A DNA stretch of 64,000 nt from a virus, in the IMG/VR virus record IMGVR_UViG_3300029922_000017, positions 62,001-126,000 of that record; one strand, 5' to 3'. A program made the position numbers and the translations under genes. The first letter of the stretch is position 1, and every line of letters starts with the position of its first letter. This document shows, piece after piece, positions 44,956 through 54,498 of this stretch. The notes beneath the pieces were generated by a model. It saw nothing but the letters and a program-made list of their open reading frames with translations, searched no databases and was not told where the DNA came from.

Positions 44956-46053
44956 TTAAGATTTGATAAAATGACCTTTACTATCCCGTTTCTGTTTAAG
45001 ATGGGAATCATTGGCAAATTTAGATTTCTTATTTTTAAATTCTTCTGAACAGTCCGGACAATAATAATTATGACATTCACATTTATCAACCGGCACAACC
45101 CAATCAATTACATCATCGCCCGACTCATCAATAGTATCTTTAAAGACTTTAGGAGCATTTAATTCATCATATGACTCAAACTTAACTTCGGTTCCTTGTT
45201 TAATAAATCGGCCACTACCATCTCGCTTCAATTTCTCATGGGAATCATTAGCAAACTTAGACGTATCGGATTTCACAGGTTTGGTCGTATGTTCATTTGT
45301 ATAAATTAACGGTAAATATTCTTCGAGATTACCCACCACTTTGTATTTGCAACAGCGCAACTTCTGGAAATTGCAGTCGGAAGGAACGCTTACAAAATCA
45401 GCCGGATTAATTTCTACCAATACAACTTTATTACCATGTCCTTTAGCGTATGCCATAGAACCAGCATGAAGTCCATGACTGCATTCATGTGTATAATCGT
45501 CATCAACACTGGAACGTTTAACTTCGATTGTAGCACCTATGGAATTTTTGATTTTTCCTTCTGCGTTTACTTCACCTTGCAATACAACAGTTTCTAAATT
45601 TCCAAATACAGAATAATCATCGGGTTGAATGCCCTTGAATGCAATAACATTACCAGCATCGGTCAACGTCAACCCCAAATGCTCTTGAAATTTATATGCC
45701 TCTTGAATAGACCGACTGGACGGATTTTGCGCCAGCTTTTCCATATAATTTGCCAGCGGCTTATAATCCATATTATTCTTCAAGAAAGCCATAACTCGCT
45801 GGCTATCCAGACGATGAATTGCTCGACCATTATAGGTAACACCAGCCGAATTCACCGAAAGCAATCCGGTGGAATACGACTCAACTACCGACTTAATAGA
45901 TACTAGTGTTTCTAACAAAGTCTTATTACCAGCAGCAAAAGCCAATTTAATATTTTCCCATTTTGGGTGGTCTGACTTTGCGGTTAAGATTTGCTTACCA
46001 TTATCGATGATAAGAGTTAGAGTTTCGTTAACAAGACTGGATGAAGTAATCAT
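44956..46053 (-). CDS. rIIB: rIIB-like protein
   Basis: 365 residues. The core NPSSRSIQEAYKFQEHLGL, GNVIAFKGI, GATIEVKRSSVDDD and CSHGLHAGSMAYAKG matches T4 rIIB, the partner of rIIA in lysis timing and exclusion by the lambda rex system. After the core is an extra C-terminal region of about 100 residues with two NDSHxKxKRDxxGxFIK motifs around a CECHNYYCPDC zinc cluster. TTGACA-16-TATACT ends 6 nt before the ATG. Confidence 0.85.
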   Translation of the reverse strand: MITSSSLVNETLTLIIDNGKQILTAKSDHPKWENIKLAFAAGNKTLLETLVSIKSVVESYSTGLLSVNSAGVTYNGRAIHRLDSQRVMAFLKNNMDYKPLANYMEKLAQNPSSRSIQEAYKFQEHLGLTLTDAGNVIAFKGIQPDDYSVFGNLETVVLQGEVNAEGKIKNSIGATIEVKRSSVDDDYTHECSHGLHAGSMAYAKGHGNKVVLVEINPADFVSVPSDCNFQKLRCCKYKVVGNLEEYLPLIYTNEHTTKPVKSDTSKFANDSHEKLKRDGSGRFIKQGTEVKFESYDELNAPKVFKDTIDESGDDVIDWVVPVDKCECHNYYCPDCSEEFKNKKSKFANDSHLKQKRDSKGHFIKS

Positions 46054-46090
46054 ATTGGTAGTATATCAAAGTTTGGATGAATGTCAATGT

Positions 46091-46324
46091 TTAATTATTT
46101 TGTGGAACTACGATTGCAGTTCCTTTATCAGTATCAAATTCAATAGTAATGATTTCTCCCCAACTGACCCATTTACCCGTAAAATCCATCAGTTCAGTTC
46201 GGATTTCGGATTGTCGGTCACAATTTTCATCGGCATCGACAATGTCACATGCCGCTTGTTCGGCAATGTCTTTAACGCTTTCATATACTGCGTCGGGGGT
46301 TTTAAAAGTAACAGTAAATTTCAT
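46091..46324 (-). CDS. Small acidic protein between rIIB and rIIA
   Basis: 77 residues, MKFTVTFKTPDAVYESVKDI, a ferredoxin-like beta-alpha pattern with EYDK-type acidic end. Located in the rII gene order as 46326 and 46674. Confidence 0.6.
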   Translation of the reverse strand: MKFTVTFKTPDAVYESVKDIAEQAACDIVDADENCDRQSEIRTELMDFTGKWVSWGEIITIEFDTDKGTAIVVPQNN

Positions 46325-46325
46325 A

Positions 46326-46649
46326 TTATTTATAGGTATCTAACGTTTCGTTACAAAAATCAATAGTTTCGACTAGTTTTTTCTTAAAAGACATAATCTT
46401 TTTCAGATTATTTTTAAGCCAAATTCTATCTTCTTTTATTACTTGTTCAGGAAAAAATACACAAGTCTTCATATGTCGAATCGGGAAAAGAGCCTCAACA
46501 CTAATATATTCCCCATTCCGTCCCACATTGGTTGCAATAACAATACAAGATACCCCTTCCCACGACTCATTACCATTATCAGTTCTATTGAATGGATATC
46601 CTACATCTTTGGTATATACTAAATCACCAACTTTTAAATTATGTTTCAT
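46326..46649 (-). CDS. Hypothetical protein
   Basis: 107 residues, MKHNLKVGDLVYTKDVGYPF, SH3-like N-terminal half (VGDLVYT...CIVIATN) and a helical C-terminus. TTGACA-16-TATACT ends 7 nt before the ATG. Confidence 0.6.
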   Translation of the reverse strand: MKHNLKVGDLVYTKDVGYPFNRTDNGNESWEGVSCIVIATNVGRNGEYISVEALFPIRHMKTCVFFPEQVIKEDRIWLKNNLKKIMSFKKKLVETIDFCNETLDTYK

Positions 46650-46673
46650 ATTTGAGAGTATATTGATTTTAGA

Positions 46674-47081
46674 TTAATTGTCAACTATAATTGTCGGCAA
46701 TTTCTGTCTAAATGGATTTTGGGTGTTGTCCCATTCTCTAAACATTCTTTTAATTTTTCGTTCAGTTCTAGCTGTATCATCCATTTCCTGAATTTTAAAT
46801 GGAGTCTTTCTAATAGATACCCACGGATATCGACTTCCAAATTGTTTCAGTGTCAAATCAATATAATAATCATTAATCAACAAGAAACAATGCCTATCAT
46901 TCATACAAAATGTCGGCTTATATCCAAGTTGTTTAAAAGTTTTAAATAATAGATAACTGGATATTCCACACAATCCTTCTAATTCTACGCTGGAAGAGTG
47001 TGTCCACTTATTAATTTCAACGTGGTCTCCCAATGAGCGACGAATTGATTTCAGTAAAGTTCTAATCGTATGATTATTCAT
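46674..47081 (-). CDS. Papain/transglutaminase-like protein
   Basis: 135 residues. LEGLCGISSYLLFKTFKQLG (Cys), MNDRHCFLLIN (His) and YYIDLTLKQFG (Asp) give a Cys-His-Asp order typical of NlpC/P60, transglutaminase and papain-like folds. A peptidase or amidase role, for example on cell wall or protein, is possible. Three nt after rIIA. Confidence 0.6.
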   Translation of the reverse strand: MNNHTIRTLLKSIRRSLGDHVEINKWTHSSSVELEGLCGISSYLLFKTFKQLGYKPTFCMNDRHCFLLINDYYIDLTLKQFGSRYPWVSIRKTPFKIQEMDDTARTERKIKRMFREWDNTQNPFRQKLPTIIVDN

Positions 47082-47084
47082 ATT

Positions 47085-49454
47085 TTAAGCAGCAACCGCT
47101 TCGACTTCGGATTTAAATTCTTCCTTAAATTCGGGATTGAGTTCGATATAGCAATCCATCGAACGGACGTATCTTACGAATTTCTTCTTGGTATCTTCAT
47201 CAAAATAACTATTGTATCGTAGATTGCTCCAAGTAATATAAGGATACAAATGTCCAATTTCTTCCTTCATCTTTTCCAAATCAACGTTGGGCGTGATGGA
47301 ATTGGAAATGCCACTCCAAATTTCAAGTGTTGATAGAGCGGATACCATATTTTTCGACTCGGTTTTCTGTTCAATTCCAAGAGCAGTCTTACAGAGATTT
47401 GAGATAATATGAGTATCGCCCAATTCACTTATTAATTGCGGAACCACATCCACATCAACCACGTCATTCTCAACAGTATCATTCACCAACTCTTGGGCAT
47501 TAATATTAGGAAGTTGTTCCTTTACATAATCCACGACGTTAATCCATTCTTTGTTGGCGACTGCTTTATTAAACCAAACCGAATTTTTAGTAGTTGCACC
47601 GACGATATACACCTTATCAATATCCAAATCAAATTTATCGTTGATAGTTTTCAGAGCAGATAGAACATCAGATTTATATTTATTATATCGGCAACCAGCC
47701 GCCCCTGAAACAACCACTTTATTCTTCGTGCGGCGACCCGTAGCCTGATATAGATAATAAACATTCTCTTCGATATCCTTGAAAGAAACATCAGACTCTT
47801 CAACGGTTTCCGACACCAAATCAAGGTATTGGATATGCTTAATAGTAACCCCACCACCCGAAGAGTTGCGAGTGCCTTTATTGGCATTATACCAAGATTT
47901 AGCGGAAGTGATAATCTCACTCATCTTAATGACCGGCACGGTATCGAAATTATATTCTTTATAGAATAAATCCTTCATTTCGGGCGTGGTGAAGTTCAAC
48001 ATGTGAACCGTCTTATAATCATGATTATCTTGAATATCATCACAAAAGCATAGATAACGAGCAACCATTGCTACTCCCGATTTCTTATTCGTGTCATTGA
48101 TTACAACCGCAACATAATCACTAGCAGTAATACCATTGTAATTTTCATATTTACACTTATTCGTCTTTAATTTACCACTCTTAGGACGATAAGTAGTCAT
48201 GACCGGTCGATAAGGTTGATGATTACTATCATTAATAGTTGCCGGAGAATCATTATTATCAAATTTATTGATATGACGAAAGCTGGCGTCACTGATTACC
48301 ACGCCGTTCCAAGTCAACTGACCTTTAAGGGACTCTTCCAATTGGCGAAGATTGCCATTAAGAATTTTAATGTTGTCAATATTGACACCACCATCTTCCG
48401 TGTCAATCGGCAAACCACTACCAAAGATAGAATTATAAATCTTTTTTGCTTCCCAAATATTGGTGGCATTGGTGAATTTATCTTGGACAGCATTTTTAAT
48501 CTTAACGAAAATATCGTTAATCTTGGCAGTAAGGGCGTTGATAGTCAGGTCGGAATATTCTAATGCTTCCCGGGAGTCAACGAACTGGACTTCTGCCATT
48601 CCAAATTTTAGAATTACATCGTTGGATTGTAATAGTTCAAATAAACAACGAGTTTGAGAATTCAACGGAAGCGAGGTTGAAATCTTATTCCAGTCAATAG
48701 GATACCCAACTCCGGCCATCAGAGCAACACCAGTTGCGGTATAATCACTCTTTGCTCTAACTTCCCATCCATCTCCGGATAGCGATGCTGGCAACTTACG
48801 GAAATTTTCCAACTTCTCCTTATATTCCTCATTCATATTAAGAATTTGAGGAAGCACCGCCCAATATTTAAAATAATTAGCCGCTTCTTCGTGGAATGAA
48901 TATAAATCTGAGTTCTTAATGGGAATTGAAACTTCCAATCCCTGAGGTTCATCGCTAGGTGTGCGGGAAAGTAGAAGAATAGTTGGTAATGTGGAAGTAT
49001 CTCCCTTAATACATTGATAAATAGATTTTTCACCATTAATCCACGAAGTTACTGTGCAACTATCGCTAACCGCCATGAAAACTTTATTTCCATATCCGAG
49101 TAACCCATTATATTCGTTGGAGTTACGCTTGGTGGAATATCCAAATACACAATATGTATTGGTAATTTCTTCTTCGGTAAGACCAGTGCCGAAATCACGA
49201 AACTTAATATTCGAGTCATCAAATGTCGGTAGTGTAAAAATAATATCTGAAATTGGCTTATTTACCTGAATATGCACGTCAGCACAGTTGTTAATTATTT
49301 CACGAATGCAGGCCCTCGTTTTGTTTGCGTAGATTTTATCAGCCAAAGAAATCATAATTCTAGCCTCGGTTTCTTTGGAAATATGAAAGTTGGCGACGGA
49401 GCGAATTCCATTGCCAGACGTTGCTACTGTTTGCTTTGTTTCGTTGGATATCAT
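47085..49454 (-). CDS. rIIA: rIIA-like protein
   Basis: 789 residues, close to T4 rIIA. GHKL ATPase motifs: REIINNCAD (Glu52, Asn55, Asp59), FRDFGTGL (Asp87-Gly91) and LLGYGNKVFMAVSD. T4 rIIA is membrane-associated and works with rIIB in lysis inhibition/exclusion. A promoter TTGACT-16-TATAGT precedes a leader of about 27 nt. The rIIB-like gene lies two to three small genes downstream. Confidence 0.88.
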   Translation of the reverse strand: MISNETKQTVATSGNGIRSVANFHISKETEARIMISLADKIYANKTRACIREIINNCADVHIQVNKPISDIIFTLPTFDDSNIKFRDFGTGLTEEEITNTYCVFGYSTKRNSNEYNGLLGYGNKVFMAVSDSCTVTSWINGEKSIYQCIKGDTSTLPTILLLSRTPSDEPQGLEVSIPIKNSDLYSFHEEAANYFKYWAVLPQILNMNEEYKEKLENFRKLPASLSGDGWEVRAKSDYTATGVALMAGVGYPIDWNKISTSLPLNSQTRCLFELLQSNDVILKFGMAEVQFVDSREALEYSDLTINALTAKINDIFVKIKNAVQDKFTNATNIWEAKKIYNSIFGSGLPIDTEDGGVNIDNIKILNGNLRQLEESLKGQLTWNGVVISDASFRHINKFDNNDSPATINDSNHQPYRPVMTTYRPKSGKLKTNKCKYENYNGITASDYVAVVINDTNKKSGVAMVARYLCFCDDIQDNHDYKTVHMLNFTTPEMKDLFYKEYNFDTVPVIKMSEIITSAKSWYNANKGTRNSSGGGVTIKHIQYLDLVSETVEESDVSFKDIEENVYYLYQATGRRTKNKVVVSGAAGCRYNKYKSDVLSALKTINDKFDLDIDKVYIVGATTKNSVWFNKAVANKEWINVVDYVKEQLPNINAQELVNDTVENDVVDVDVVPQLISELGDTHIISNLCKTALGIEQKTESKNMVSALSTLEIWSGISNSITPNVDLEKMKEEIGHLYPYITWSNLRYNSYFDEDTKKKFVRYVRSMDCYIELNPEFKEEFKSEVEAVAA

Positions 49455-49502
49455 AATTTAGTTATTTGTTATGACACCACTATATTGATTTTAGTCCGGA
49501 AG

Positions 49503-50803
49503 TCAAGGTCTTTTTGTGATTATCCATTTTTGGCAGGATTTATTATATCCTGTCTTTAGGCTACTCACTCCTGCCTTGGATAGATTATATTTTTTTAGAA
49601 ATTCATTACCAGTTCCGGCAAATGTTTCTCTTGTGATTTTATGTTGGAATGTAAATATCCGACCATCATAAAATCCATTATCTGCTCCTGCCTGTTTTCC
49701 AATTTGTGCCAAACTCATTTTCCTTCTGCTTTCTTCGGTGAATGTCTTTCCCGTTCTTCCGTGTGTATGTGTTTTATAATATGTTTTTAGTTTTTTACTT
49801 ATATCGGTTCGTATATCGTCGGTATGCGTTTTACCATAATAATGATTTTTATCTCCCATTACACTTTCACGAGTGCCACGCATCTTTTCCTTAATCTCGT
49901 CTGTATGTTTTTTACCATAATATCCATTATTTTTACCACTATGAGCAATTGACATCTTTCGTTTAGTTTCCTCGCTTATAATCAATTTCTGATTACTTTT
50001 TCTAACTAGATTATATCCGCCATCGTCAGCCATAGTTTTATATTTCTCAATATAATGGCATTCTTTTAATAATAAATCTTCTTCGGTGATATTGTATAAT
50101 TCATCGACAAGTTCTATTTTAAAGTTATCAATCCCATATTTAACAATAGAATTTCGTAATACCGACCTACCACGGTTACTATTTAAAGCGTCCCACTTAT
50201 GCTCTTTCCACCTAGTTTCAATATCCCTAGTAGTAATACCTACATACTTCTTGTTATTTACTAGATTTGTTATTAGATATACTATTCCTTTTTCTATAAG
50301 CATCTCTTTTCCGCTTTCTTTCGGCTTCAATATTGTCGTAATAGTATTTTTGCTGGTAGGCTCGATTGTTGGAACGGATATCTTCGATGGTTCTGACTGG
50401 GTATATCCAGGCGTTTCGAAAATATTCCCAATTATAACCGTCCCATTTAAATCATGCTCCCCATATATATTTTCAATTATAGATTGATATGGCTTATTAT
50501 CCCGAAGCGAAGTAAAATAAAATGTATTAAATTCCAATTTATTATTGGACTGACCATCATGAGATATAACTGTTCTGGCTATTTTTCCAAATTGGACTAT
50601 AAAAATATTATCTTCATGATAGACGGATACTATATCTCCATCATAAATTTCTTTTCCGGTATTATCTTTTATACCGGCATATTGTTGGATTTTAGCTTGC
50701 TCATTCTCATCCATCAATTCACCAAAACTTTTATGATAAACTTTTCCATCATTGTCTGTCCATAATCATATTTCCACGGCATATAATCCGATTTATTTTT
50801 CAT
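49503..50803 (-). CDS. YopX-GIY-YIG fusion endonuclease, frameshifted near start
   Basis: Main frame: YopX-like domain (YAGIKDNTGKEIYDGDIV ... NGTVIIGNIFETPG), then GIY-YIG nuclease (GIVYLITN...KYVGIT, residues 144-162), NUMOD3-like repeats (SEETKRKMSIAHSGKNN, YYGKKHTDE) and a C-terminal helix-turn-helix. The frame opens at 50717. Upstream, MKNKSDYMPWKYD (from ATG 50803) joins LWTDNDGKVYHKSFGELMDE if one T is added near 50766, so the natural start is probably 50803 with a one-base deletion. Confidence 0.75.
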
Positions 50804-50809
50804 ATTTTA

Positions 50810-51094
50810 TTATTTAAAACTAATTATTCTAATTAATTCTATATGGTCAGTTTCTCCGACTTCTGTATTATATCTAACAGGTCCAAAATCTTGGTCATTG
50901 TGCCAATTATCAATATTGGCCAATTCTTCACCATACATTTTCATTTCCTCTTTGCCCGCCATTTTATCATCACCATACATTTCTTCTTGCATTTTATCTA
51001 AAATCTCATATCCTTTAATTATAAATGATGAATAGGTCTCGCCGGAACAAACCATCAAGAAAGTTGAGTCTGCTATTTTATGTAATACATTCAT
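50810..51094 (-). CDS. Acidic hypothetical protein
   Basis: 94 residues, MNVLHKIADSTFLMVCSGET, Met/Glu-rich helical middle and a NWHNDQDFGPVRY segment. Seven nt before the YopX fusion. Confidence 0.6.
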   Translation of the reverse strand: MNVLHKIADSTFLMVCSGETYSSFIIKGYEILDKMQEEMYGDDKMAGKEEMKMYGEELANIDNWHNDQDFGPVRYNTEVGETDHIELIRIISFK

Positions 51095-51111
51095 AATTGT
51101 TATTTATTAAA

Positions 51112-51522
51112 TCATCCCCAATAAGAATACAACAACCACTTCGGCTCCTGTGTATATTCAATATCATATTTCTTGAGAAAATCGGTGATAATGGCTGGGT
51201 TATGTGCAACTAGTGGATTTATTTCTCCCGCCTCTCCCCTATAAGTAGTTTGTTCTGTTCCTCTCAATCCAATAATATACATCGGATAGTCACCGGAACA
51301 GTGGGTAAATAATTCGATTGGACATTTCTTTTCCATCTCCCTTTTGGCTTCCCAATACTTGGAATATAATTCTTTATTAGTTTCATACTCCTCCGTTGGT
51401 TCCGACAATCCGTTCAATTCTGCCCACCAACTGTCAAACCCCTCAAAATCGTCCCACGGAAATTCGGTTCCATCCTCAAAAGGAATACCATAACAAATAG
51501 ATGCGTTAGTTGATTGTCCCAT
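51112..51522 (-). CDS. Hypothetical protein
   Basis: 136 residues, MGQSTNASICYGIPFEDGTE, Trp/Glu-rich, and the end PKWLLYSYWG. The form resembles a protein family found in large phages (SxxICYG...FPW), but no function is known. Confidence 0.6.
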   Translation of the reverse strand: MGQSTNASICYGIPFEDGTEFPWDDFEGFDSWWAELNGLSEPTEEYETNKELYSKYWEAKREMEKKCPIELFTHCSGDYPMYIIGLRGTEQTTYRGEAGEINPLVAHNPAIITDFLKKYDIEYTQEPKWLLYSYWG

Positions 51523-51531
51523 AATTTATGT

Positions 51532-51642
51532 TTAAGTTAATTTTCTATAAATCCAAATTAAAATTGGCGGAGTGACGGCAAATCCAACAATCATTATCAT
51601 AATTGGAAGATAATCTTCAAGTAAAAATGTAAGGGGAGTCAT
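51532..51642 (-). CDS. 36-residue membrane peptide
   Basis: MTPLTFLLEDYLPIMIMIVG then a second short hydrophobic segment ending in YRKLT. One or two helices, in the operon between 51646 and 51522. Confidence 0.5.
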   Translation of the reverse strand: MTPLTFLLEDYLPIMIMIVGFAVTPPILIWIYRKLT

Positions 51643-51645
51643 ATA

Positions 51646-51735
51646 TTATTTATTTTTGTTAATGAAATAATCATTGACTAATACATAAGTCAAGAACATC
51701 CCCACTAAAATTACGATAGCAGTATTATCATTCAT
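51646..51735 (-). CDS. 29-residue membrane peptide
   Basis: MNDNTAIVILVGMFLTYVLV then a basic NKNK end: one transmembrane helix. Two nt after 51737-52210. Confidence 0.5.
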   Translation of the reverse strand: MNDNTAIVILVGMFLTYVLVNDYFINKNK

Positions 51736-51736
51736 A

Positions 51737-52210
51737 TTATTTCTTCTCCTTTTTGGACATCCCGATATTTGATTTATTGTTGGTGGCACCTACTTCTTTT
51801 CGGCTCAGTTTTGGCAATCTATCTTTCAATATTGACTTTATGACTTTGCTATATAATTTACCGAGTTCTGGCTGTTTAAGTATCATTTTCAAGTGGGCAG
51901 TCTCACAATTCTTCAATAATACATATTTAAGCGGTGATTTACCATTTTTACCATAGGTTCCCCATAATAGTTTTCCCTTAATGGCATATAGAGGTTCAGT
52001 ATCATCAACACACCACTCCATCCAAAGAGTTCCATATCCTTTATCGGAATTTCCGGAGGTTGCTCGCCGGTAATAGGAGTCGCCTCCATCGACGCTTACG
52101 CTATTTCCATTTTTAAATGTATACGTCTTATAGTCATGACGATGAGCAGACACTAGAAAGTATTCATCTGGGAAATTCTCCATAATTTTAACCGCATTCT
52201 GTATAATCAT
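51737..52210 (-). CDS. Hypothetical protein
   Basis: 157 residues, MIIQNAVKIMENFPDEYFLV. The middle is a SVDGGDSYYRRATSG beta region and the end is Lys-rich. TTGACA-16-TATATT ends 6 nt before ATG 52210. Confidence 0.65.
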   Translation of the reverse strand: MIIQNAVKIMENFPDEYFLVSAHRHDYKTYTFKNGNSVSVDGGDSYYRRATSGNSDKGYGTLWMEWCVDDTEPLYAIKGKLLWGTYGKNGKSPLKYVLLKNCETAHLKMILKQPELGKLYSKVIKSILKDRLPKLSRKEVGATNNKSNIGMSKKEKK

Positions 52211-52283
52211 GCTCACAATATACCAAAAAAGTATTATTTGTCAAGATTTTTCGTCGAAAAGTATATCCGAATTTAGAGTAAAG

Positions 52284-52706
52284 TTAAGGAATTTCACTTT
52301 TCTGCATCTCTATAGGTCTTTCCTGAAATTTTCTATAGGGCAGCGGCGGGATTGTATCATTCGCACAATCTGGAAAATTATACATACTTTCCCGTTCATT
52401 TATGTATCGCAGAGCAGTTTCGTGTCTAGTTTCATTTGGAAATTTTCTAGCAACGGCCATTATTAATTGATAGTAATTATCATACAATCTCTCAATACAG
52501 CCATGACACATCCAATGTTCAGTTTTATTGGAATTACCTAAATTTAGTAAACCTACATTAGTCCATCCACATGTATTACATATTTTATCAGGATTGTCAA
52601 ATGGAGTATTTAAATTCTTAGTTGGAATTTTATCGGGGTCATATCCTTCCGTTAAAATATCATATACCGGAACTTTAGCATTTTTATTTGGCTTTAAATT
52701 ATACAT
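52284..52706 (-). CDS. Zinc-binding hypothetical protein
   Basis: 140 residues with CNTCGW and CHGCIERLYD, a zinc ribbon in the middle, then a helical and Pro-rich end. Overlaps 52694-52819. Confidence 0.6.
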   Translation of the reverse strand: MYNLKPNKNAKVPVYDILTEGYDPDKIPTKNLNTPFDNPDKICNTCGWTNVGLLNLGNSNKTEHWMCHGCIERLYDNYYQLIMAVARKFPNETRHETALRYINERESMYNFPDCANDTIPPLPYRKFQERPIEMQKSEIP

Positions 52707-52819
52707 AAATATTTTTTAGGAATTGATTTTACTTTATTATTTAATTGATACTTATCATACCCCATCTGTGCGGCACGGCGCAATGCCGAACTTAAATACG
52801 GGTATCCAATATCATACAT
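52694..52819 (-). CDS. 41-residue protein
   Basis: MYDIGYPYLSSALRRAAQMG, basic, from ATG 52819, which overlaps the stop of 52812-52913. It also overlaps the start of 52284-52706 by 13 nt. Confidence 0.45.
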   Translation of the reverse strand: MYDIGYPYLSSALRRAAQMGYDKYQLNNKVKSIPKKYLCII

Positions 52820-52913
52820 CGAGTTTAATATATTCTAATATAGTTTCAGTTGAAACATCACCAGTCGAACATACAAAATGTCCATCAAACATATTGGAAT
52901 CTAATACCATCAT
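52812..52913 (-). CDS. 33-residue protein
   Basis: MMVLDSNMFDGHFVCSTGDV, an acidic short peptide overlapping the end of 52885-53244. It fits the chain of overlapping starts and stops but has no other support. Confidence 0.4.
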   Translation of the reverse strand: MMVLDSNMFDGHFVCSTGDVSTETILEYIKLDV

Positions 52914-53244
52914 ATTGTTTTGAGTTTAAAAACCTTTTCGTTTTATAATTTGGATGGAATGGTAAGTTTTTATAAAGTAATATTTTGATACTACCTATGG
53001 AACATATACCTTTGTTTTCACACCACTCTTCTACTTCTTTTCGTATTCCTCTAAATAATTCATTATTATTTTTATCAACCACTTTTACAAATGTTGCACG
53101 AGGATTATTTCTTCCAGTTGAATATTCTTTAATTTTCTGTAATACCTCTTTATCGCCCACAAAGCGTTTCATCGGCGGCGACCACAAAATTGCACCAAAC
53201 TGGTCTAATTCTTTCTTACATTTATCACAAATTGGTTTAATCAT
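52885..53244 (-). CDS. Zinc-ribbon-like protein
   Basis: 119 residues, MIKPICDKCKKELDQFGAIL; CDKC at the start and CENKGIC later could share a zinc. Overlaps 53237-53419 by 8 nt. Confidence 0.6.
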   Translation of the reverse strand: MIKPICDKCKKELDQFGAILWSPPMKRFVGDKEVLQKIKEYSTGRNNPRATFVKVVDKNNNELFRGIRKEVEEWCENKGICSIGSIKILLYKNLPFHPNYKTKRFLNSKQYDGIRFQYV

Positions 53245-53419
53245 ATTTTTTATTATATAGTTTTGTTAAAGTATTTTCGTAAATACAGTCATCCATATGC
53301 CAAATTCCACCTTTATCTAAAAATCCACCACATACTTTACAATCAGTTGGATTTTCTCGACTTGGTATTAATTCATATAATTTATGAATAACATCTATTA
53401 ATTCTTTAATATCATTCAT
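53237..53419 (-). CDS. Small zinc-ribbon protein
   Basis: 60 residues, a long helix then CKVCGGFLDKGGIWHMDDC, a Cys/His/Cys zinc pattern. Overlaps 53412-53657 by 8 nt. Confidence 0.6.
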   Translation of the reverse strand: MNDIKELIDVIHKLYELIPSRENPTDCKVCGGFLDKGGIWHMDDCIYENTLTKLYNKKYD

Positions 53420-53657
53420 AAGGTCTATTATCTTTTAAATCGTCCGTTAAATATTCATGAACACTATCTCGAAATACAGTATCGTTCAATCCCCATTGTT
53501 CAGCAATGAATTTAATATGAGTTGGTAATTGATTATAAATCATGCTCAATTGAGCATCGGTAGGTTCCGATGAATTATTATATGATGCATATGCATCTAT
53601 AACAACATCATGAAACGCATCTTTATCAGATTCAGAATAATCGTTGTATTGTTTCAT
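53412..53657 (-). CDS. Small acidic protein
   Basis: 81 residues, MKQYNDYSESDKDAFHDVVI, helical, acidic; ATGA overlap with the DUF3307 gene. Confidence 0.6.
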   Translation of the reverse strand: MKQYNDYSESDKDAFHDVVIDAYASYNNSSEPTDAQLSMIYNQLPTHIKFIAEQWGLNDTVFRDSVHEYLTDDLKDNRPYE

Positions 53658-54085
53658 AATAGATATTTTAATGCAAAGTAATTGATAACTAAATGGAATA
53701 GATTATCGGTGATAATGTAAATCCACCATGATATTGCAGTTGGTCTGATTTTATCTTTATTATCTTCACCCCATTTATCTCCAATATGGTCAAAGTATCC
53801 GGTCTGATTAGAAGACATCCAAGTAGCTCTCCAATCTTTAGGATTAAATACCCATTCCTTAGCAAAAATTAAATACTTTGGAATAGAATATCGGTCAATT
53901 ATAAAATGAGTAATCCCAATAACCAATAAGGCTTTCCATGATAAGGTCAATATCAAGAAACAAAGAGTGTATAAAATAGCATGTAATAAAGCCGGTGGAG
54001 TAGATTTACTCTTATTTACAGCTTGATAGCTCCCTTGTGTTAAGAAGAAATCTGAAATTCCATGGACTAGTAATTGTTCATACAT
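53654..54085 (-). CDS. DUF3307 family membrane protein
   Basis: 143 residues. HAILYTLCFLILTLSWKALL, ITHFIIDRYSIPKY and a late DNLFHLVINYFALKY are the three helical blocks of DUF3307 proteins, with conserved His/Asp. Inner-membrane; function unknown. TTGACT-16-TATAAT ends 8 nt before the ATG. Confidence 0.75.
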   Translation of the reverse strand: MYEQLLVHGISDFFLTQGSYQAVNKSKSTPPALLHAILYTLCFLILTLSWKALLVIGITHFIIDRYSIPKYLIFAKEWVFNPKDWRATWMSSNQTGYFDHIGDKWGEDNKDKIRPTAISWWIYIITDNLFHLVINYFALKYLL

Positions 54086-54117
54086 ATGAGAGGATTATAT
54101 CAAATCTATATCAGGAG

Positions 54118-54495
54118 TCAAGAGTTATTCTCTTTATATGATTTCCATTGCTTCACCAATTCATCAACTTTAAGTTGTAATCGATGAACTACTCCAATCT
54201 GAGCATGATTTGATTTATCACATTCATCTACCTCTTTCATAGTTCCGTCTATCATAAAATATGATTTCCCAAACCCTTTTTTATAGTCATATTCCCAAGG
54301 TTTTATAGTCACGGTATGTTTAATATTACATTCCGATGAAGTTCCATGTATCGGAGGCGTAGAACAAATAATCGTAAAATCGATGTAATCTAATTGACTA
54401 TACCCAGTATGAAATTCTACATCGGTAATTCCAATTACAACTTCCAAATCAATCCAAGTATTAAAAAATGTTTTTACAATTCTTTCCGGTTTCAT
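54118..54495 (-). CDS. Hypothetical protein
   Basis: 125 residues, MKPERIVKTFFNTWIDLEVV, beta-rich (ITDVEFHTGYSQLDYIDFTI) with a C-terminal helix. Three nt after 54499. Confidence 0.6.
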   Translation of the reverse strand: MKPERIVKTFFNTWIDLEVVIGITDVEFHTGYSQLDYIDFTIICSTPPIHGTSSECNIKHTVTIKPWEYDYKKGFGKSYFMIDGTMKEVDECDKSNHAQIGVVHRLQLKVDELVKQWKSYKENNS

Positions 54496-54498
54496 ATA

